Shown: positions 32,764 through 44,858 of the stretch, piece after piece
How positions within the stretch are numbered: position 1 is the stretch's first letter
How the letters are laid out: every line of letters starts with the position of its first letter
From: CAWJPY01 sp963844865
GTDB taxonomy: Bacteria; Acidobacteriota; Thermoanaerobaculia; Thermoanaerobaculales; Sulfomarinibacteraceae
Assembly: GCA_963844865.1 (NCBI GenBank)
Contig: CAWJPY010000004.1
Coordinates: 62,001 to 126,000 of the forward strand
DNA: 64,000 nt
Reading direction: 5' to 3'
The notes under the pieces: model-generated
The model's database searches: none
The model's input: only the letters and a program-made list of their open reading frames with translations
Told to the model about the DNA's origin: nothing
Program-made: the position numbers and the translations under genes

Positions 32764-34751
32764 CCGTCACCTCCTCGCGGCGATCCGTCATCCGCGAGCT
32801 CACCATCCAGATCGTCCGAGAGCACCCGCAGCAGCTCCGCGACAGTCCACGCCTGGGCGATACAGCCCCGCGGGGTGTGGGGAGGATCCCCGTCGAAGAT
32901 CTCGGAGCAGGTGCCCACCCCCGCGCTACGGAGCTGCTCCAAGGCGCCGCGCAGAAGCGCGGCAGCCTGCCGGCGTCCCTCCTGGCCCCGCAGTCGGATC
33001 AGCGCCGACAGGTACGGTCCGAGGAGCCATCCCCAGACGGTCCCCTGGTGATACGCCCGGTCCCGGGAGGCGGGGTCGCCGGTGTAGGTCCCCCGATAGG
33101 CGGGGTGGTTGGGAGACAGACTGCGCAGCCCCACCGGGGTCAGGAGCAGGCTCTCCACTACCGTCAAGACCTCCCGCCCGCGGGCGTCGTCCAGCAGCAC
33201 ATGGGGCAACGACAGGGCGAAGACCTGATTCGGCCGCACCGCGGGGTCCGGTCCGTCGGGTCCGATCACGTCGTAGAGGCAACCCAGGTGGGGGTTCCAG
33301 AAGAGCTCGGCGAAACGCCGCCGTGCCCTTTCGAATCGCTCGCGCAGATCTTGGGCCCGCTCCTCGGAGCCGAGCCTCGCCTCGAGCTCCGCCAGGATGG
33401 CGAGGGCGTTGCACCACAGCGCCTCCACCTCCACCGGCTTGCCCATCCTGGGGGTGATCACCTCACCCGCGACCCGGGCGTCCATCCAGGTGAGCTGCAC
33501 GCCGTGCTCGCCGGCATCGAGGAGACCGTCCCGGGCCACCCGGATGCCGTAGCGGGTGCCGCGGTCGTGCCAGTCCACGATCTCCCGGAGCACCGGCAGC
33601 AGGTCCGAGCGCACCATCTCCTCGTCCCCGGTGGCCTCCAGGTAGCGCCGCACTGCAACGAAGAACCACAGGGTGGCGTCCACCGTGTTGTACTCGGGCG
33701 CCTCCCCACCGTCGGGGAAGCGGTTGGGCAGCATGCCCTCATCGACGCTGGCCGCCCAGGCGCGCAGGATGCGGCCGGCCTGCTGGTGGCGATCCGTGGC
33801 CAGGCAGAGACCGGGCAGGGAGACCATGGTGTCCCGGCCCCAGTCGGTGAACCAGTGGTACCCGGCGATGACGGTGGCGCCCCCGTCGCCGCGGCGGACC
33901 AGGAACTGGTCGGCGGCCAGGCCCAGGGTCCGCGCAGGCTCGCCCTTGCCGGCCAGGGGGCCGAGCGCGTCCTCGCGGCGCTCCCGCTCTGCCTGCACCA
34001 ACGCGAGGGCGTCCCGACCCGCCGTTGCCGTCGTGGACAGGAGCACCCCGAGGGGGTGGCCGGGCTCCAGGGTCACCGCGAAGGAGCCGGGGCTCCACAG
34101 GTCCTCCTCGAAGTCGAGCCCGCGTTCGTGCTCCCGGGGGTACTGGAAGCGGTGGTACCAGTCGGCGTCCCCCTGGAAGGAGGCGCCGGGCACCCGTATC
34201 CAGACCCGCGGCGCGTGGGCTGCGGCGCGGTAGCGAACGGTGTCGCCCTCCACCTCGACCTGTTGTGACAGTGCCGTGGCCGGCCCGAGTGAGTGGATCG
34301 GGCGCCAGGTCAGGAACGGCCGCAGCTCCAGGCGGACCGGGCCGCTCGCCTCCGCGATCTCGTAGAGGACAGCGGTGGTTCCCTCGCCGAGGAGGCCGGC
34401 GATGGTCTTGAGCAGCCGTACCCCGCCCACTCGGTACTCGAGCTGGACGAAGACGTCCCTGCGGAAGGCGGCCAGGTGGCGGTAACCCTCGGGGTGGACC
34501 ACACCGGGATAGCAGTTGCAGCCCAGCTCCACCCGTCCGCCGTCGAGCTCGAGCGTCTCGTCCAACCGCGACACCAACACCTGTCGGTCCACCGGCGGCG
34601 CCCCGGCCGCCACCAGGAGCGCGTGGTAGCGGCGGGTGTGGGCCCCGCTCACCGTGGAGCTCGCCCAGCCGCCGAGGCCGTTGGTCTCGATCCACTCCAG
34701 GCGCGAGGCCCGGTCGAAGTCCGCGAGAACGTCGCCGGACAGCTCGATCAT
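32760..34751 (-). CDS. Glycogen debranching enzyme / amylo-alpha-1,6-glucosidase (GH133-like)
   Basis: 663 residues, the length of archaeal/bacterial-type debranching enzymes. The N-terminal domain begins EWIETNGLGGWASSTVSGAHTRRYHALLV, a near-invariant family opening. The C-terminal (alpha/alpha)6 catalytic domain has AGYHWFTDWGRDTMVSLPGL with candidate catalytic acids, EYNTVDATLWFF, LTWMDARV and a final HQGTVWGWLLGPYL. It should remove alpha-1,6-linked glucose stubs from glycogen. The gene is 3 bp after the upstream SDR and ATGA-coupled to the GH100 gene. Confidence 0.92.
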   Translation of the reverse strand: MIELSGDVLADFDRASRLEWIETNGLGGWASSTVSGAHTRRYHALLVAAGAPPVDRQVLVSRLDETLELDGGRVELGCNCYPGVVHPEGYRHLAAFRRDVFVQLEYRVGGVRLLKTIAGLLGEGTTAVLYEIAEASGPVRLELRPFLTWRPIHSLGPATALSQQVEVEGDTVRYRAAAHAPRVWIRVPGASFQGDADWYHRFQYPREHERGLDFEEDLWSPGSFAVTLEPGHPLGVLLSTTATAGRDALALVQAERERREDALGPLAGKGEPARTLGLAADQFLVRRGDGGATVIAGYHWFTDWGRDTMVSLPGLCLATDRHQQAGRILRAWAASVDEGMLPNRFPDGGEAPEYNTVDATLWFFVAVRRYLEATGDEEMVRSDLLPVLREIVDWHDRGTRYGIRVARDGLLDAGEHGVQLTWMDARVAGEVITPRMGKPVEVEALWCNALAILAELEARLGSEERAQDLRERFERARRRFAELFWNPHLGCLYDVIGPDGPDPAVRPNQVFALSLPHVLLDDARGREVLTVVESLLLTPVGLRSLSPNHPAYRGTYTGDPASRDRAYHQGTVWGWLLGPYLSALIRLRGQEGRRQAAALLRGALEQLRSAGVGTCSEIFDGDPPHTPRGCIAQAWTVAELLRVLSDDLDGELADDGSPRGGDG

Positions 34752-34754
34752 GGC

Positions 34755-35465
34755 TCAGCCGCCCGCCGTCACCGGGATGGCCGCCCCGTGGACGGCGCGG
34801 GCGGCGTCCGAGGCCAGGAACACGGCCACGTCGGCCACCGCCCGGGGGCTCACCCAGGCCGTGGGATCAGCATCGGGCATGGCCGCCCGGTTCGAGGGCG
34901 TGTCCAGGGTGCCGGGCACCACCGCGTTGACGTTGATGCCATGGCCCCCCAGCTCCGCGGCCAGGCTCTCGGTCAACCGCAGCACCGCCGCCTTGGCGGC
35001 GGCGTAGGCGGCGACGCCCTGGGGGGCCTGCCAGGCGTGGGGGCTGGCCGTGTTGACGATGCGGCCCCCGCCCCCGTCGATCATCACCGGCGCCACGGCC
35101 CGGCAGGCGTGGAAGGTGGTCTGGACGTTGATGTCGTACAGCTCCTGCCAGGTCTCCCACCGATCGTTGAGGACGCCGGCGGCGGCGAAACCGCCCACGG
35201 TGTTGAACAGGGCGTCGATACGGCCGAAGGCATGCACCACCCGCGCCACCGCGTCGTCCACGGTGTGGGGCTGGGTCTGGTCCACTCCCCCCACCAGGAG
35301 GTGCCGGCCCTCGGGAAGGTCCGAGAACGCCGCGCGCAACCGCTCGGCGGAGTGGTGGACCAGGGCCAGGCGGGCCCCGGCTTGGGCGAATGCGGCCGCC
35401 GCGGCCCGCCCCAGGTTGCCCGGGGCGCCGGTGATCACCACCACCCGGTCGGTCAGCTCGAACAT
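34755..35465 (-). CDS. Short-chain dehydrogenase/reductase in the carbohydrate operon
   Basis: 236 residues. VVITGAPGNLGRA is a slightly altered G-x-x-x-G-x-G nucleotide site. TVGGF replaces the usual NNAG. The active site has IVNTASPHAW and Y-A-A-A-K (VAAYAAAKAAV). It ends with VHGAAIPVTAGG, the usual SDR C-terminus. The substrate is unknown. Since it sits between glucose-dehydrogenase-like and debranching genes, a sugar or sugar-derived substrate is reasonable but inferred. Confidence 0.85.
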   Translation of the reverse strand: MFELTDRVVVITGAPGNLGRAAAAAFAQAGARLALVHHSAERLRAAFSDLPEGRHLLVGGVDQTQPHTVDDAVARVVHAFGRIDALFNTVGGFAAAGVLNDRWETWQELYDINVQTTFHACRAVAPVMIDGGGGRIVNTASPHAWQAPQGVAAYAAAKAAVLRLTESLAAELGGHGINVNAVVPGTLDTPSNRAAMPDADPTAWVSPRAVADVAVFLASDAARAVHGAAIPVTAGG

Positions 35466-35512
35466 CGCTCGTCCTCCCTTCAGCGCGAAGGCAGCTGCGG
35501 CCTCACGTCCGC

Positions 35513-36367
35513 TCAGCCCCCGGTGGCGAAGCCCGGGTACAGGGTCATGCCGCCGTCGATGAAGATGCTGGCGCCGGTGATGTAGTCGGCGTAGTCGGAG
35601 GCCAGCCAGGCGGCGGCCCGCCCGATGTCCGCCGTCTCCCCGATCCGCCGGTACGGGATGAGGGTGAGCAGGGACTGCATCGCGTCGTCGGTGTCCCACG
35701 CCTTCTTGTTGATGGGGGTGCGGATGGCGCCCGGGCAGAGGCTGTTGACGCGGATGCGGAACGGCGCCACCTCCTGGGCGATGCTGCGCATCATCATCAT
35801 CACTCCGCCCTTGGAAGCGGCGTAGTTGACGTGCCCGGCCCAGGGGATGACCTCGTGCACCGAGGACATGCAGATGATCTTGCCGGCGGCGCAGGAGACC
35901 TCGGGCACCACACCCCGCCGCTTGAACTCCCGCACCGCCTCCCGGGCGCACAGGAACTGGCCCGTGAGGTTCACGGACAGCACCGTGTTCCACTGCTCGA
36001 GGCTCATCTCGGTGAAGGCGGCGTCCCGCTGCAGGCCGGCATTGTTGATGAGGATGTCGATGGTCCCGAAGCGCTCCTTCATGGTCCGGAACATGTCCTG
36101 GACCTGCGCCTCGTCCGAGACGTCGGCACGATGGGCGTAGCACTCCACGCCGTGGGAGCGCACCTCGCTCACCACCTCCTCGGCCGCCTCCTCGCCGCTC
36201 ACCCAGTTCACCACCACGTCGGCGCCCTCCGCGCCGAGGGCGATGGCCACGCCCTTGCCGATCCCGGAGTTGGCGCCCGTGACCAGCGCCTTCTGGCCCT
36301 CCAGGAGACGCTTGGGCTGCACCTCGGGCATCACCACCTCGGGGTAGCTCGCGTCGTTGTCGCTCAT
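35513..36367 (-). CDS. SDR oxidoreductase, glucose 1-dehydrogenase-like
   Basis: 284 residues, with a ~25-residue N-terminal leader before ALVTGANSGIGKG. VNWVSGEEAAEEVV follows strand 2, ILINNAGLQRD is the structural motif, and the catalytic set is IICMSSVHEVIPWAGHVNYAASKGG. The W-x-x-x-x-Y spacing around the catalytic Tyr and the C-terminal ITGASIFIDGGMTLYPGF match bacterial glucose 1-dehydrogenases closely. It would oxidise glucose released by the glycosidases to gluconolactone with NAD(P)+. ATG 36367 with GGAGG, 29 bp after the GH63 stop. Confidence 0.87.
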   Translation of the reverse strand: MSDNDASYPEVVMPEVQPKRLLEGQKALVTGANSGIGKGVAIALGAEGADVVVNWVSGEEAAEEVVSEVRSHGVECYAHRADVSDEAQVQDMFRTMKERFGTIDILINNAGLQRDAAFTEMSLEQWNTVLSVNLTGQFLCAREAVREFKRRGVVPEVSCAAGKIICMSSVHEVIPWAGHVNYAASKGGVMMMMRSIAQEVAPFRIRVNSLCPGAIRTPINKKAWDTDDAMQSLLTLIPYRRIGETADIGRAAAWLASDYADYITGASIFIDGGMTLYPGFATGG

Positions 36368-36396
36368 GTTCGTCCTCCAAGTGCCGTGCGTTCGCC

Positions 36397-39030
<2,634 letters not shown>

Positions 39031-39150
39031 GACCCTCCCTGTCGGTGACCGGCCGCACCGTGGCGGCCATCGCTGACGTGCGATGTCTCGCGATCTGCAA
39101 CATCTCCCGGGGGAGGTTCGTTCCGCCCGCGTCCGCGACTGCGACCGGCG

Positions 39151-39186
39151 GCGGCGATCAGCTGCGGCGATCAGCTGCGGCGATCG
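39151..39186. repeat. Tandem 13-mer GCGGCGATCAGCT, about 2.8 copies
   Basis: Two perfect units (39151-39163, 39164-39176) and a partial third (39177-39186) in the gap between the GH63 and crotonase genes, just 5 bp from the 3' end of the latter. The GCGATCAGC word also occurs in other gaps of the window (near 6043 and 27505). Confidence 0.6.
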
Positions 39187-39190
39187 CCGC

Positions 39191-39964
39191 TCAGTCGCTG
39201 AACGAGCCGTGGCGGCCGGCGCCGCCGGCGAAGCGCAGGGCGCCCTGAGCGGTCTCGCCGCTGAGGACGGTGCGGGTGGCGTGGCCGAACTCGTTGGCCA
39301 GGGCGTCATCGAGGCCCATGCCGAACTGCTCGTGCGCACTCTGCCGGTCGCCGTTCATACAGCGCTGTGGGAACCGGGAGATCTCGAGGGCCAGGCGTTC
39401 GGCCTCCTCGCGCGCGGTCCCATCCGCGACGACCCGGTTGGCGAGACCCCAGGCCAGGGCCTCCTCGGCGAGCACAGGCCGCCCCGTCAGCAGCATGTCC
39501 TGGGCGCGGGAGAGGCCGATGAGGCGCGGCAGGCGAACCGTGCCGCCGTCGGCCAGGGGCACCCCCCAGCGCCGGCAGAAGACGCCGAAGACGGCGCTCT
39601 CCTCCACCACCCGGAGGTCGCACCACAGGGCGAGCTCGAGTCCGCCCGCGACCGCGTGCCCGGCCACCGCGGCGATGACCGGCTTGGGCAGGAGCATGCG
39701 GGTCGGGCCCATGGGGCCGTCGGCGCTCATGTCCGGGTCCATGAGGTTCTGGCGTCCCTCCAGCATTCCCTTGAGGTCGGCGCCGGCGCAGAAGGTGCCG
39801 CCCTCCCCCCACAGCACCGCCACCTTCGCCTCGCCATCTTCCTCGAAGGCGCGGAACGCGTCGGCCAGCGCGCGGGCAGTGGGTGCATCCACCGCGTTGC
39901 GGAACTCGGGACGGGACAGGATCACGGTGGTAACGGGGCCGTTGCGTTCGCTGCGCACGCTCAT
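39191..39964 (-). CDS. Enoyl-CoA hydratase/isomerase (crotonase) family protein
   Basis: 257 residues. Oxyanion-hole and CoA-binding landmarks: LSRPEFRNAVDAP, then GTFCAGADLKGM, and KPVIAAVAGHAVAGGLELALWCDLRV, whose GG forms the oxyanion hole. VFCRRWGVPLADGGTVRLPRLIG carries an Asp where hydratases have one of two Glu and Gly at the next position, so the exact reaction (hydratase, isomerase or other) is not certain. ATG 39964 with AAAGGAG. It runs opposite the acyl-CoA dehydrogenase at 40096, sharing a 130-bp promoter region. Confidence 0.88.
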   Translation of the reverse strand: MSVRSERNGPVTTVILSRPEFRNAVDAPTARALADAFRAFEEDGEAKVAVLWGEGGTFCAGADLKGMLEGRQNLMDPDMSADGPMGPTRMLLPKPVIAAVAGHAVAGGLELALWCDLRVVEESAVFGVFCRRWGVPLADGGTVRLPRLIGLSRAQDMLLTGRPVLAEEALAWGLANRVVADGTAREEAERLALEISRFPQRCMNGDRQSAHEQFGMGLDDALANEFGHATRTVLSGETAQGALRFAGGAGRHGSFSD

Positions 39965-40095
39965 GGCTGGCTCCTTTCACGATCGCTTCGGGCCAGCCTA
40001 CGGATGGGCGGCGGCAGCCGTCAAGGGTCGCCTCTTGCGGCTCGCCGGCGACTCGAGGATGATGATGGCGCCCGGCGGACACACAGGGAGGCCCC

Positions 40096-41247
40096 ATGGA
40101 CCTGACCCCGAGCCCCCAGGAAGCGGCCTTCCGCCAGGAGCTGCGGTCCTGGCTGGAGGCGAACAAGCCGGCCCCCTTCGCGGGCCGGTTCGCGAGCCGG
40201 GAGCACCTGGCCTACCTCAAGGCATGGCAGCGTGCGCTCGCCGCCGGGGGCTGGCTGGGCATCACCTGGCCGGTGGAGTACGGAGGCCGGGGCCTCACCC
40301 CCATCGAGCAGGCCATCTTCGTGGAGGAGGCGGCTCGGGCCGGCGCTCCCGAGGTGGTGGGGGCCATCGGTATCGCCATCATCGGACCCACCATCGCGCT
40401 CCTCGGCAGCGAGGAGCAGAAGCGGCGCTATCTGGAGAAGATGCTCCTCGGCGAGGAGGTCTGGGCGGCCGGTTTCTCCGAGCCCAACGCGGGCTCGGAC
40501 CTGGGCGCCATGACCACGCGGGCGGTGCTCGACGGCGACCACTTCGTGGTCAACGGCCAGAAGACCTGGACCAGCTTCGCCCACATCTCGGACTGGATCT
40601 TCCTCATGGTGCGCACCGATCCCGAGGCCCCCAAGTTCCGGGGCATCAGCGCCCTGATGGTGGACATGGCGACCCCTGGAGTCTCGGTGCGGCCGCTCAG
40701 GCAGATGACGGGCGAGGCCGAGTTCAACGAGGTCTTCTTCTCCGACGTGAGGGTGCCCGCAGCCAACCTGTTCGGCGAGCTCAACGGGGGCTGGAACGTG
40801 CTCATCACCGCGTTGATGTTCGAGCGCGCCAACCTCGGGGGCCACTTCCAGGCGCAGCTGGCCGGCTTCCTGAACCGCCTGCTCGCCGTGGTGAAGGAGC
40901 GGGGCCTCGGCGACGACCCCGTCGTGCGCAGCAAGATCGCCCAGGCCTACCTGGAGTACGGGACCTTCCGGGTGACCCTGGCGCGGGCCATGAGCAAGGT
41001 GGGGAAGGGCCAGATGCCGGGGCCCGAGGGCTCCATCCTCAAGGTCTTCTGGAGCGAGCTCAACCAGCGCATGGCGCGCTGGGCGACGGAGATCCTGGGC
41101 CCCTACGGCCAGCTCACCGAGGGCGAGCTCGCCCCCTTTTCCTACAACTACCTGCGCAGCCGCGGCAACACCATCGAGGCCGGCACCAGCGAGGTCATGC
41201 GCAACACCATCGCCAACCGCGTCCTCGGCCTGCCCAAGACGTTCTGA
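40096..41247 (+). CDS. Acyl-CoA dehydrogenase, FAD-dependent
   Basis: 383 residues. The N-terminal helical domain has WLGITWPVEYGGRGL. The mid domain has WAAGFSEPNAGSDLGAMTTRA, where Ser/Thr contact FAD, and FVVNGQKTWTSFAHISDWIF. The C-terminal domain has GWNVLITALMFERA and RSRGNTIEAGTSEVMRNTIANRVLGLP, the ACAD ending. It oxidises an acyl-CoA at alpha-beta and hands electrons to ETF. The GGRGL and the long middle loop are of the type common in branched, aromatic or steroid side-chain dehydrogenases, so short straight fatty acids are not assured. Strong GGGAGG before ATG 40096. Confidence 0.92.
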   Translation: MDLTPSPQEAAFRQELRSWLEANKPAPFAGRFASREHLAYLKAWQRALAAGGWLGITWPVEYGGRGLTPIEQAIFVEEAARAGAPEVVGAIGIAIIGPTIALLGSEEQKRRYLEKMLLGEEVWAAGFSEPNAGSDLGAMTTRAVLDGDHFVVNGQKTWTSFAHISDWIFLMVRTDPEAPKFRGISALMVDMATPGVSVRPLRQMTGEAEFNEVFFSDVRVPAANLFGELNGGWNVLITALMFERANLGGHFQAQLAGFLNRLLAVVKERGLGDDPVVRSKIAQAYLEYGTFRVTLARAMSKVGKGQMPGPEGSILKVFWSELNQRMARWATEILGPYGQLTEGELAPFSYNYLRSRGNTIEAGTSEVMRNTIANRVLGLPKTF

Positions 41248-41251
41248 GCGC

Positions 41252-41375
41252 CCCACCCGCGCCCGCGTCCGCGTCCGCGTCCGCATCCGACTCTGCATCG
41301 CGGCAGCGAACGGCGGCAGCGTCAGTCGCAGCGCCAGCGTTCAGCGACAGCGTTCAGCGTCGGTGGTCAGCGGAC
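41252..41375. repeat. Low-complexity CGCGTCCG / CAGCGTTCAGCG tract
   Basis: The gap after the acyl-CoA dehydrogenase has a run of near-hexamers: CGCGTC repeated three or four times from about 41262, changing into CGGCAGCG and CAGCGTTCAGCG units by about 41340. Similar tracts occur near 6015, 39120, 46745 and 50190. It shows no gene and no stable hairpin-plus-T-run. Confidence 0.5.
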
Positions 41376-41447
41376 AGTCGCACAGTCGCCGCCATCTCGT
41401 TCGACTCGCTGACCACGATCGGTGCCAGGTCCTGCTGACGCGGTCGG

Positions 41448-42239
41448 TCAGCGGCCCTTCCAGCGCGGCTCGCGCTTCTCGAAGAAGGCGGTGATGCCCT
41501 CGACCATGTCCTCGGTCTGGGCGTTGATGGTGAGCTGCGACTGCAGGTAGGCCAGGGCGTCGGGGGTGGCCATGTCAGCAATGCGGTAGAAGGAGCCCTT
41601 CCCGAGCGCCATGATGGCGGGGCTCATGGCGGCCAGACGGACAGCCATCTCGTGGACCTTCTCCTCGAGCTGATCGGCCGGGACGGAGGCGTTCACCAAA
41701 CCGAGTCGCGCCGCCTCGGCGCCCGAGATGCGCTCGCCCAGCATGCACAGCTCCAGGGCCTTCTTGCGCCCGAGGTGGCGGATGAGCAGCGCCGTCACCA
41801 TGTAGGGCCACAGACCGCGCTTGATCTCGGGGGTGCCGAGCTTCGCATCGTCGGCAGCCACGGCCAGGTCCGAGGCCAGCAGGAGCCCCATCCCGCCCGC
41901 CAGGCAGTAGCCTTCCACAACCGCCAGGATGGGGCGCGGGCAGGCGTTCATGGCCTCGAGCAGGCGGGCGTAGCCGCCCCGGTTGGCGTGCATCTCGAGG
42001 AACGAGGGCGCGGTGTCGCCGATGATCCCGCCCCCCAGGTCGGCGCCGGCGCAGAAGTTGCCGTCGGCACCGCGCAGAACCACGGCACCCACCTGTTCGT
42101 CGCTCGCGGCCTCGCCCAGGAAGCGCCCGAGCTCCGCCACCACTCCCTCGGTGATGGCGTTCTTGCGCTGGGGCCGGTTGATGGTGATGGTGGCGACGCG
42201 CTCGGCGACGCTGTACAGGACCTCGTCGGTGGTTGCCAT
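41448..42239 (-). CDS. Enoyl-CoA hydratase/isomerase (crotonase) family protein
   Basis: 263 residues. INRPQRKNAIT, DGNFCAGADLGGG, RPILAVVEGYCLAGGMGLLLASDLAVAAD and LGTPEIKRGLWPY place it in the crotonase family. At the two catalytic acid positions it has Ser-Asp/Glu in the PEIKRGLWP loop, where 'GLWP' and not 'G..P..G' is seen in several atypical crotonases (hydrolase, cyclohexenyl or polyketide-type). Only about 13 bp separate it from the BKACE gene upstream, with GAGGAGGAGTGA between, so they are one operon. Confidence 0.88.
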   Translation of the reverse strand: MATTDEVLYSVAERVATITINRPQRKNAITEGVVAELGRFLGEAASDEQVGAVVLRGADGNFCAGADLGGGIIGDTAPSFLEMHANRGGYARLLEAMNACPRPILAVVEGYCLAGGMGLLLASDLAVAADDAKLGTPEIKRGLWPYMVTALLIRHLGRKKALELCMLGERISGAEAARLGLVNASVPADQLEEKVHEMAVRLAAMSPAIMALGKGSFYRIADMATPDALAYLQSQLTINAQTEDMVEGITAFFEKREPRWKGR

Positions 42240-42252
42240 GCTTCACTCCTCC

Positions 42253-43122
42253 TCACTGCCCGCCCACGCCCAGCATCTGCCGCGCTTCGTCAGGCGTGGC
42301 GACCTCGCGCCCCGTCTCGTGCACCAGGCGGGCCAGAGCCTCCACCAGCTCGCCGTTGCTCCGGGCCCGCTCGCCGTCCGGCAGGTAGAAGGTGTCCTCC
42401 AGCCCGGTGCGGACATCGCCCCCCAGCTCCAGGGCCCGGCGGTGGATCGCCCACACGTTCTCCCGGCCGACCACGATGGTCTGCCAACGGCTGCCTGGCA
42501 GCATCTCGTCCACGAGCAGGGGCAGCCACTCTGGCTTCGCGGGCTGGCCGCTGGCCACCCCCATGACCAGGGAGATGTGGGGAGCACCCGCGAACATCCC
42601 GGCGCCCTTGTACAGGGCAACGCTGCGCACGATGCCGGTGTCGAAGCATTCGAACTCGGGGACGACGCCGTGGGCGGTCATGACGTTGAGGAAGCGCTCG
42701 ACCTTCTCCACGGGGTTGTCGAACAGGAGGGGCGGCCAGGCCCAGGTGCCGTCCTTCTTCAGCTTGAGGTAGTTCAGGGAGCCGGCGTTGCAGGCAGCCA
42801 CCTCGGGCTCGAAGGCTTCGAGGCAGGCCAGCGGCCCCGAGATGTCGTCGCCGACGACCCCCGTGGACATGTTGACGATGATGTCCGGAACGCGCTTCCT
42901 GATGGCGTCCAGAATGGCGCCCACCGAATCCAGGTCCCAGGTGGGCAGCGCCCCCAGGCCCGGCCGCTGGTCGCGAAAGTGGCAGTGGACGACTGTCGCC
43001 CCGGCGTCGAATGCCTCGCCGGCCGCCTGGGCCATCTCGCCCGGAGTGACCGGGAGGTCGAACCGGGCCGGGTCGGTGAGCACGCCGGTCAGGGCGCACG
43101 TGATGATCGCGTTGTCGCTCAC
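42253..43122 (-). CDS. BKACE-family beta-keto acid cleavage enzyme (3-keto-5-aminohexanoate cleavage protein-like)
   Basis: 289 residues. CALTGVLTDPARFDLPVTP is the family start, and the zinc-binding H-x-H lies in TVVHCHFRD (His46, His48). IVNMSTGV, PEVAACNAGSLN and FECFDTGIV follow in order, as do PHISLVMGVASG and the C-terminal RTGLEDTFYLPDG containing the Glu that closes the site. The family condenses a beta-keto acid with acetyl-CoA and releases acetoacetate and a new CoA ester. Substrate range varies greatly. GTG start at 43122 with GGGAG. It is co-directional with the carboxyltransferase genes, separated from them by a 166-bp gap with palindromic repeats. Confidence 0.9.
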   Translation of the reverse strand: MSDNAIITCALTGVLTDPARFDLPVTPGEMAQAAGEAFDAGATVVHCHFRDQRPGLGALPTWDLDSVGAILDAIRKRVPDIIVNMSTGVVGDDISGPLACLEAFEPEVAACNAGSLNYLKLKKDGTWAWPPLLFDNPVEKVERFLNVMTAHGVVPEFECFDTGIVRSVALYKGAGMFAGAPHISLVMGVASGQPAKPEWLPLLVDEMLPGSRWQTIVVGRENVWAIHRRALELGGDVRTGLEDTFYLPDGERARSNGELVEALARLVHETGREVATPDEARQMLGVGGQ

Positions 43123-43139
43123 TTCGATCTACTCCCGAG

Positions 43140-43247
43140 GCGGTGCCGGGCACCGCCACCCGTTGGGTTGGCCAGAGACGGTGCCAGGCACCGTAGAAGA
43201 TGAGGCGGCTGGGGTACTCGATCCGTCCTCGACGGTGCCTGGCACCG
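43140..43247. repeat. Three palindromic repeats CGGTGCCnGGCACCG
   Basis: Three near-identical 15-17 bp palindromes at 43140-43156 (centre G), 43178-43194 (centre A) and 43233-43247 (centre T) in the 166-bp gap upstream of the BKACE gene. The core is shared with 5283-5297 and 5337-5351. Every possible pair can also form long stem-loops with each other. No T-run follows, and copies differ at the centre base only. Best described as a REP-like dispersed element. Confidence 0.7.
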
Positions 43248-43288
43248 ACTCCCGCGTTCCAGGGAAATGGTTGGTTTCGGCACGGCGG

Positions 43289-44846
<1,558 letters not shown>

Positions 44847-44858
44847 CACCCCCTCCGA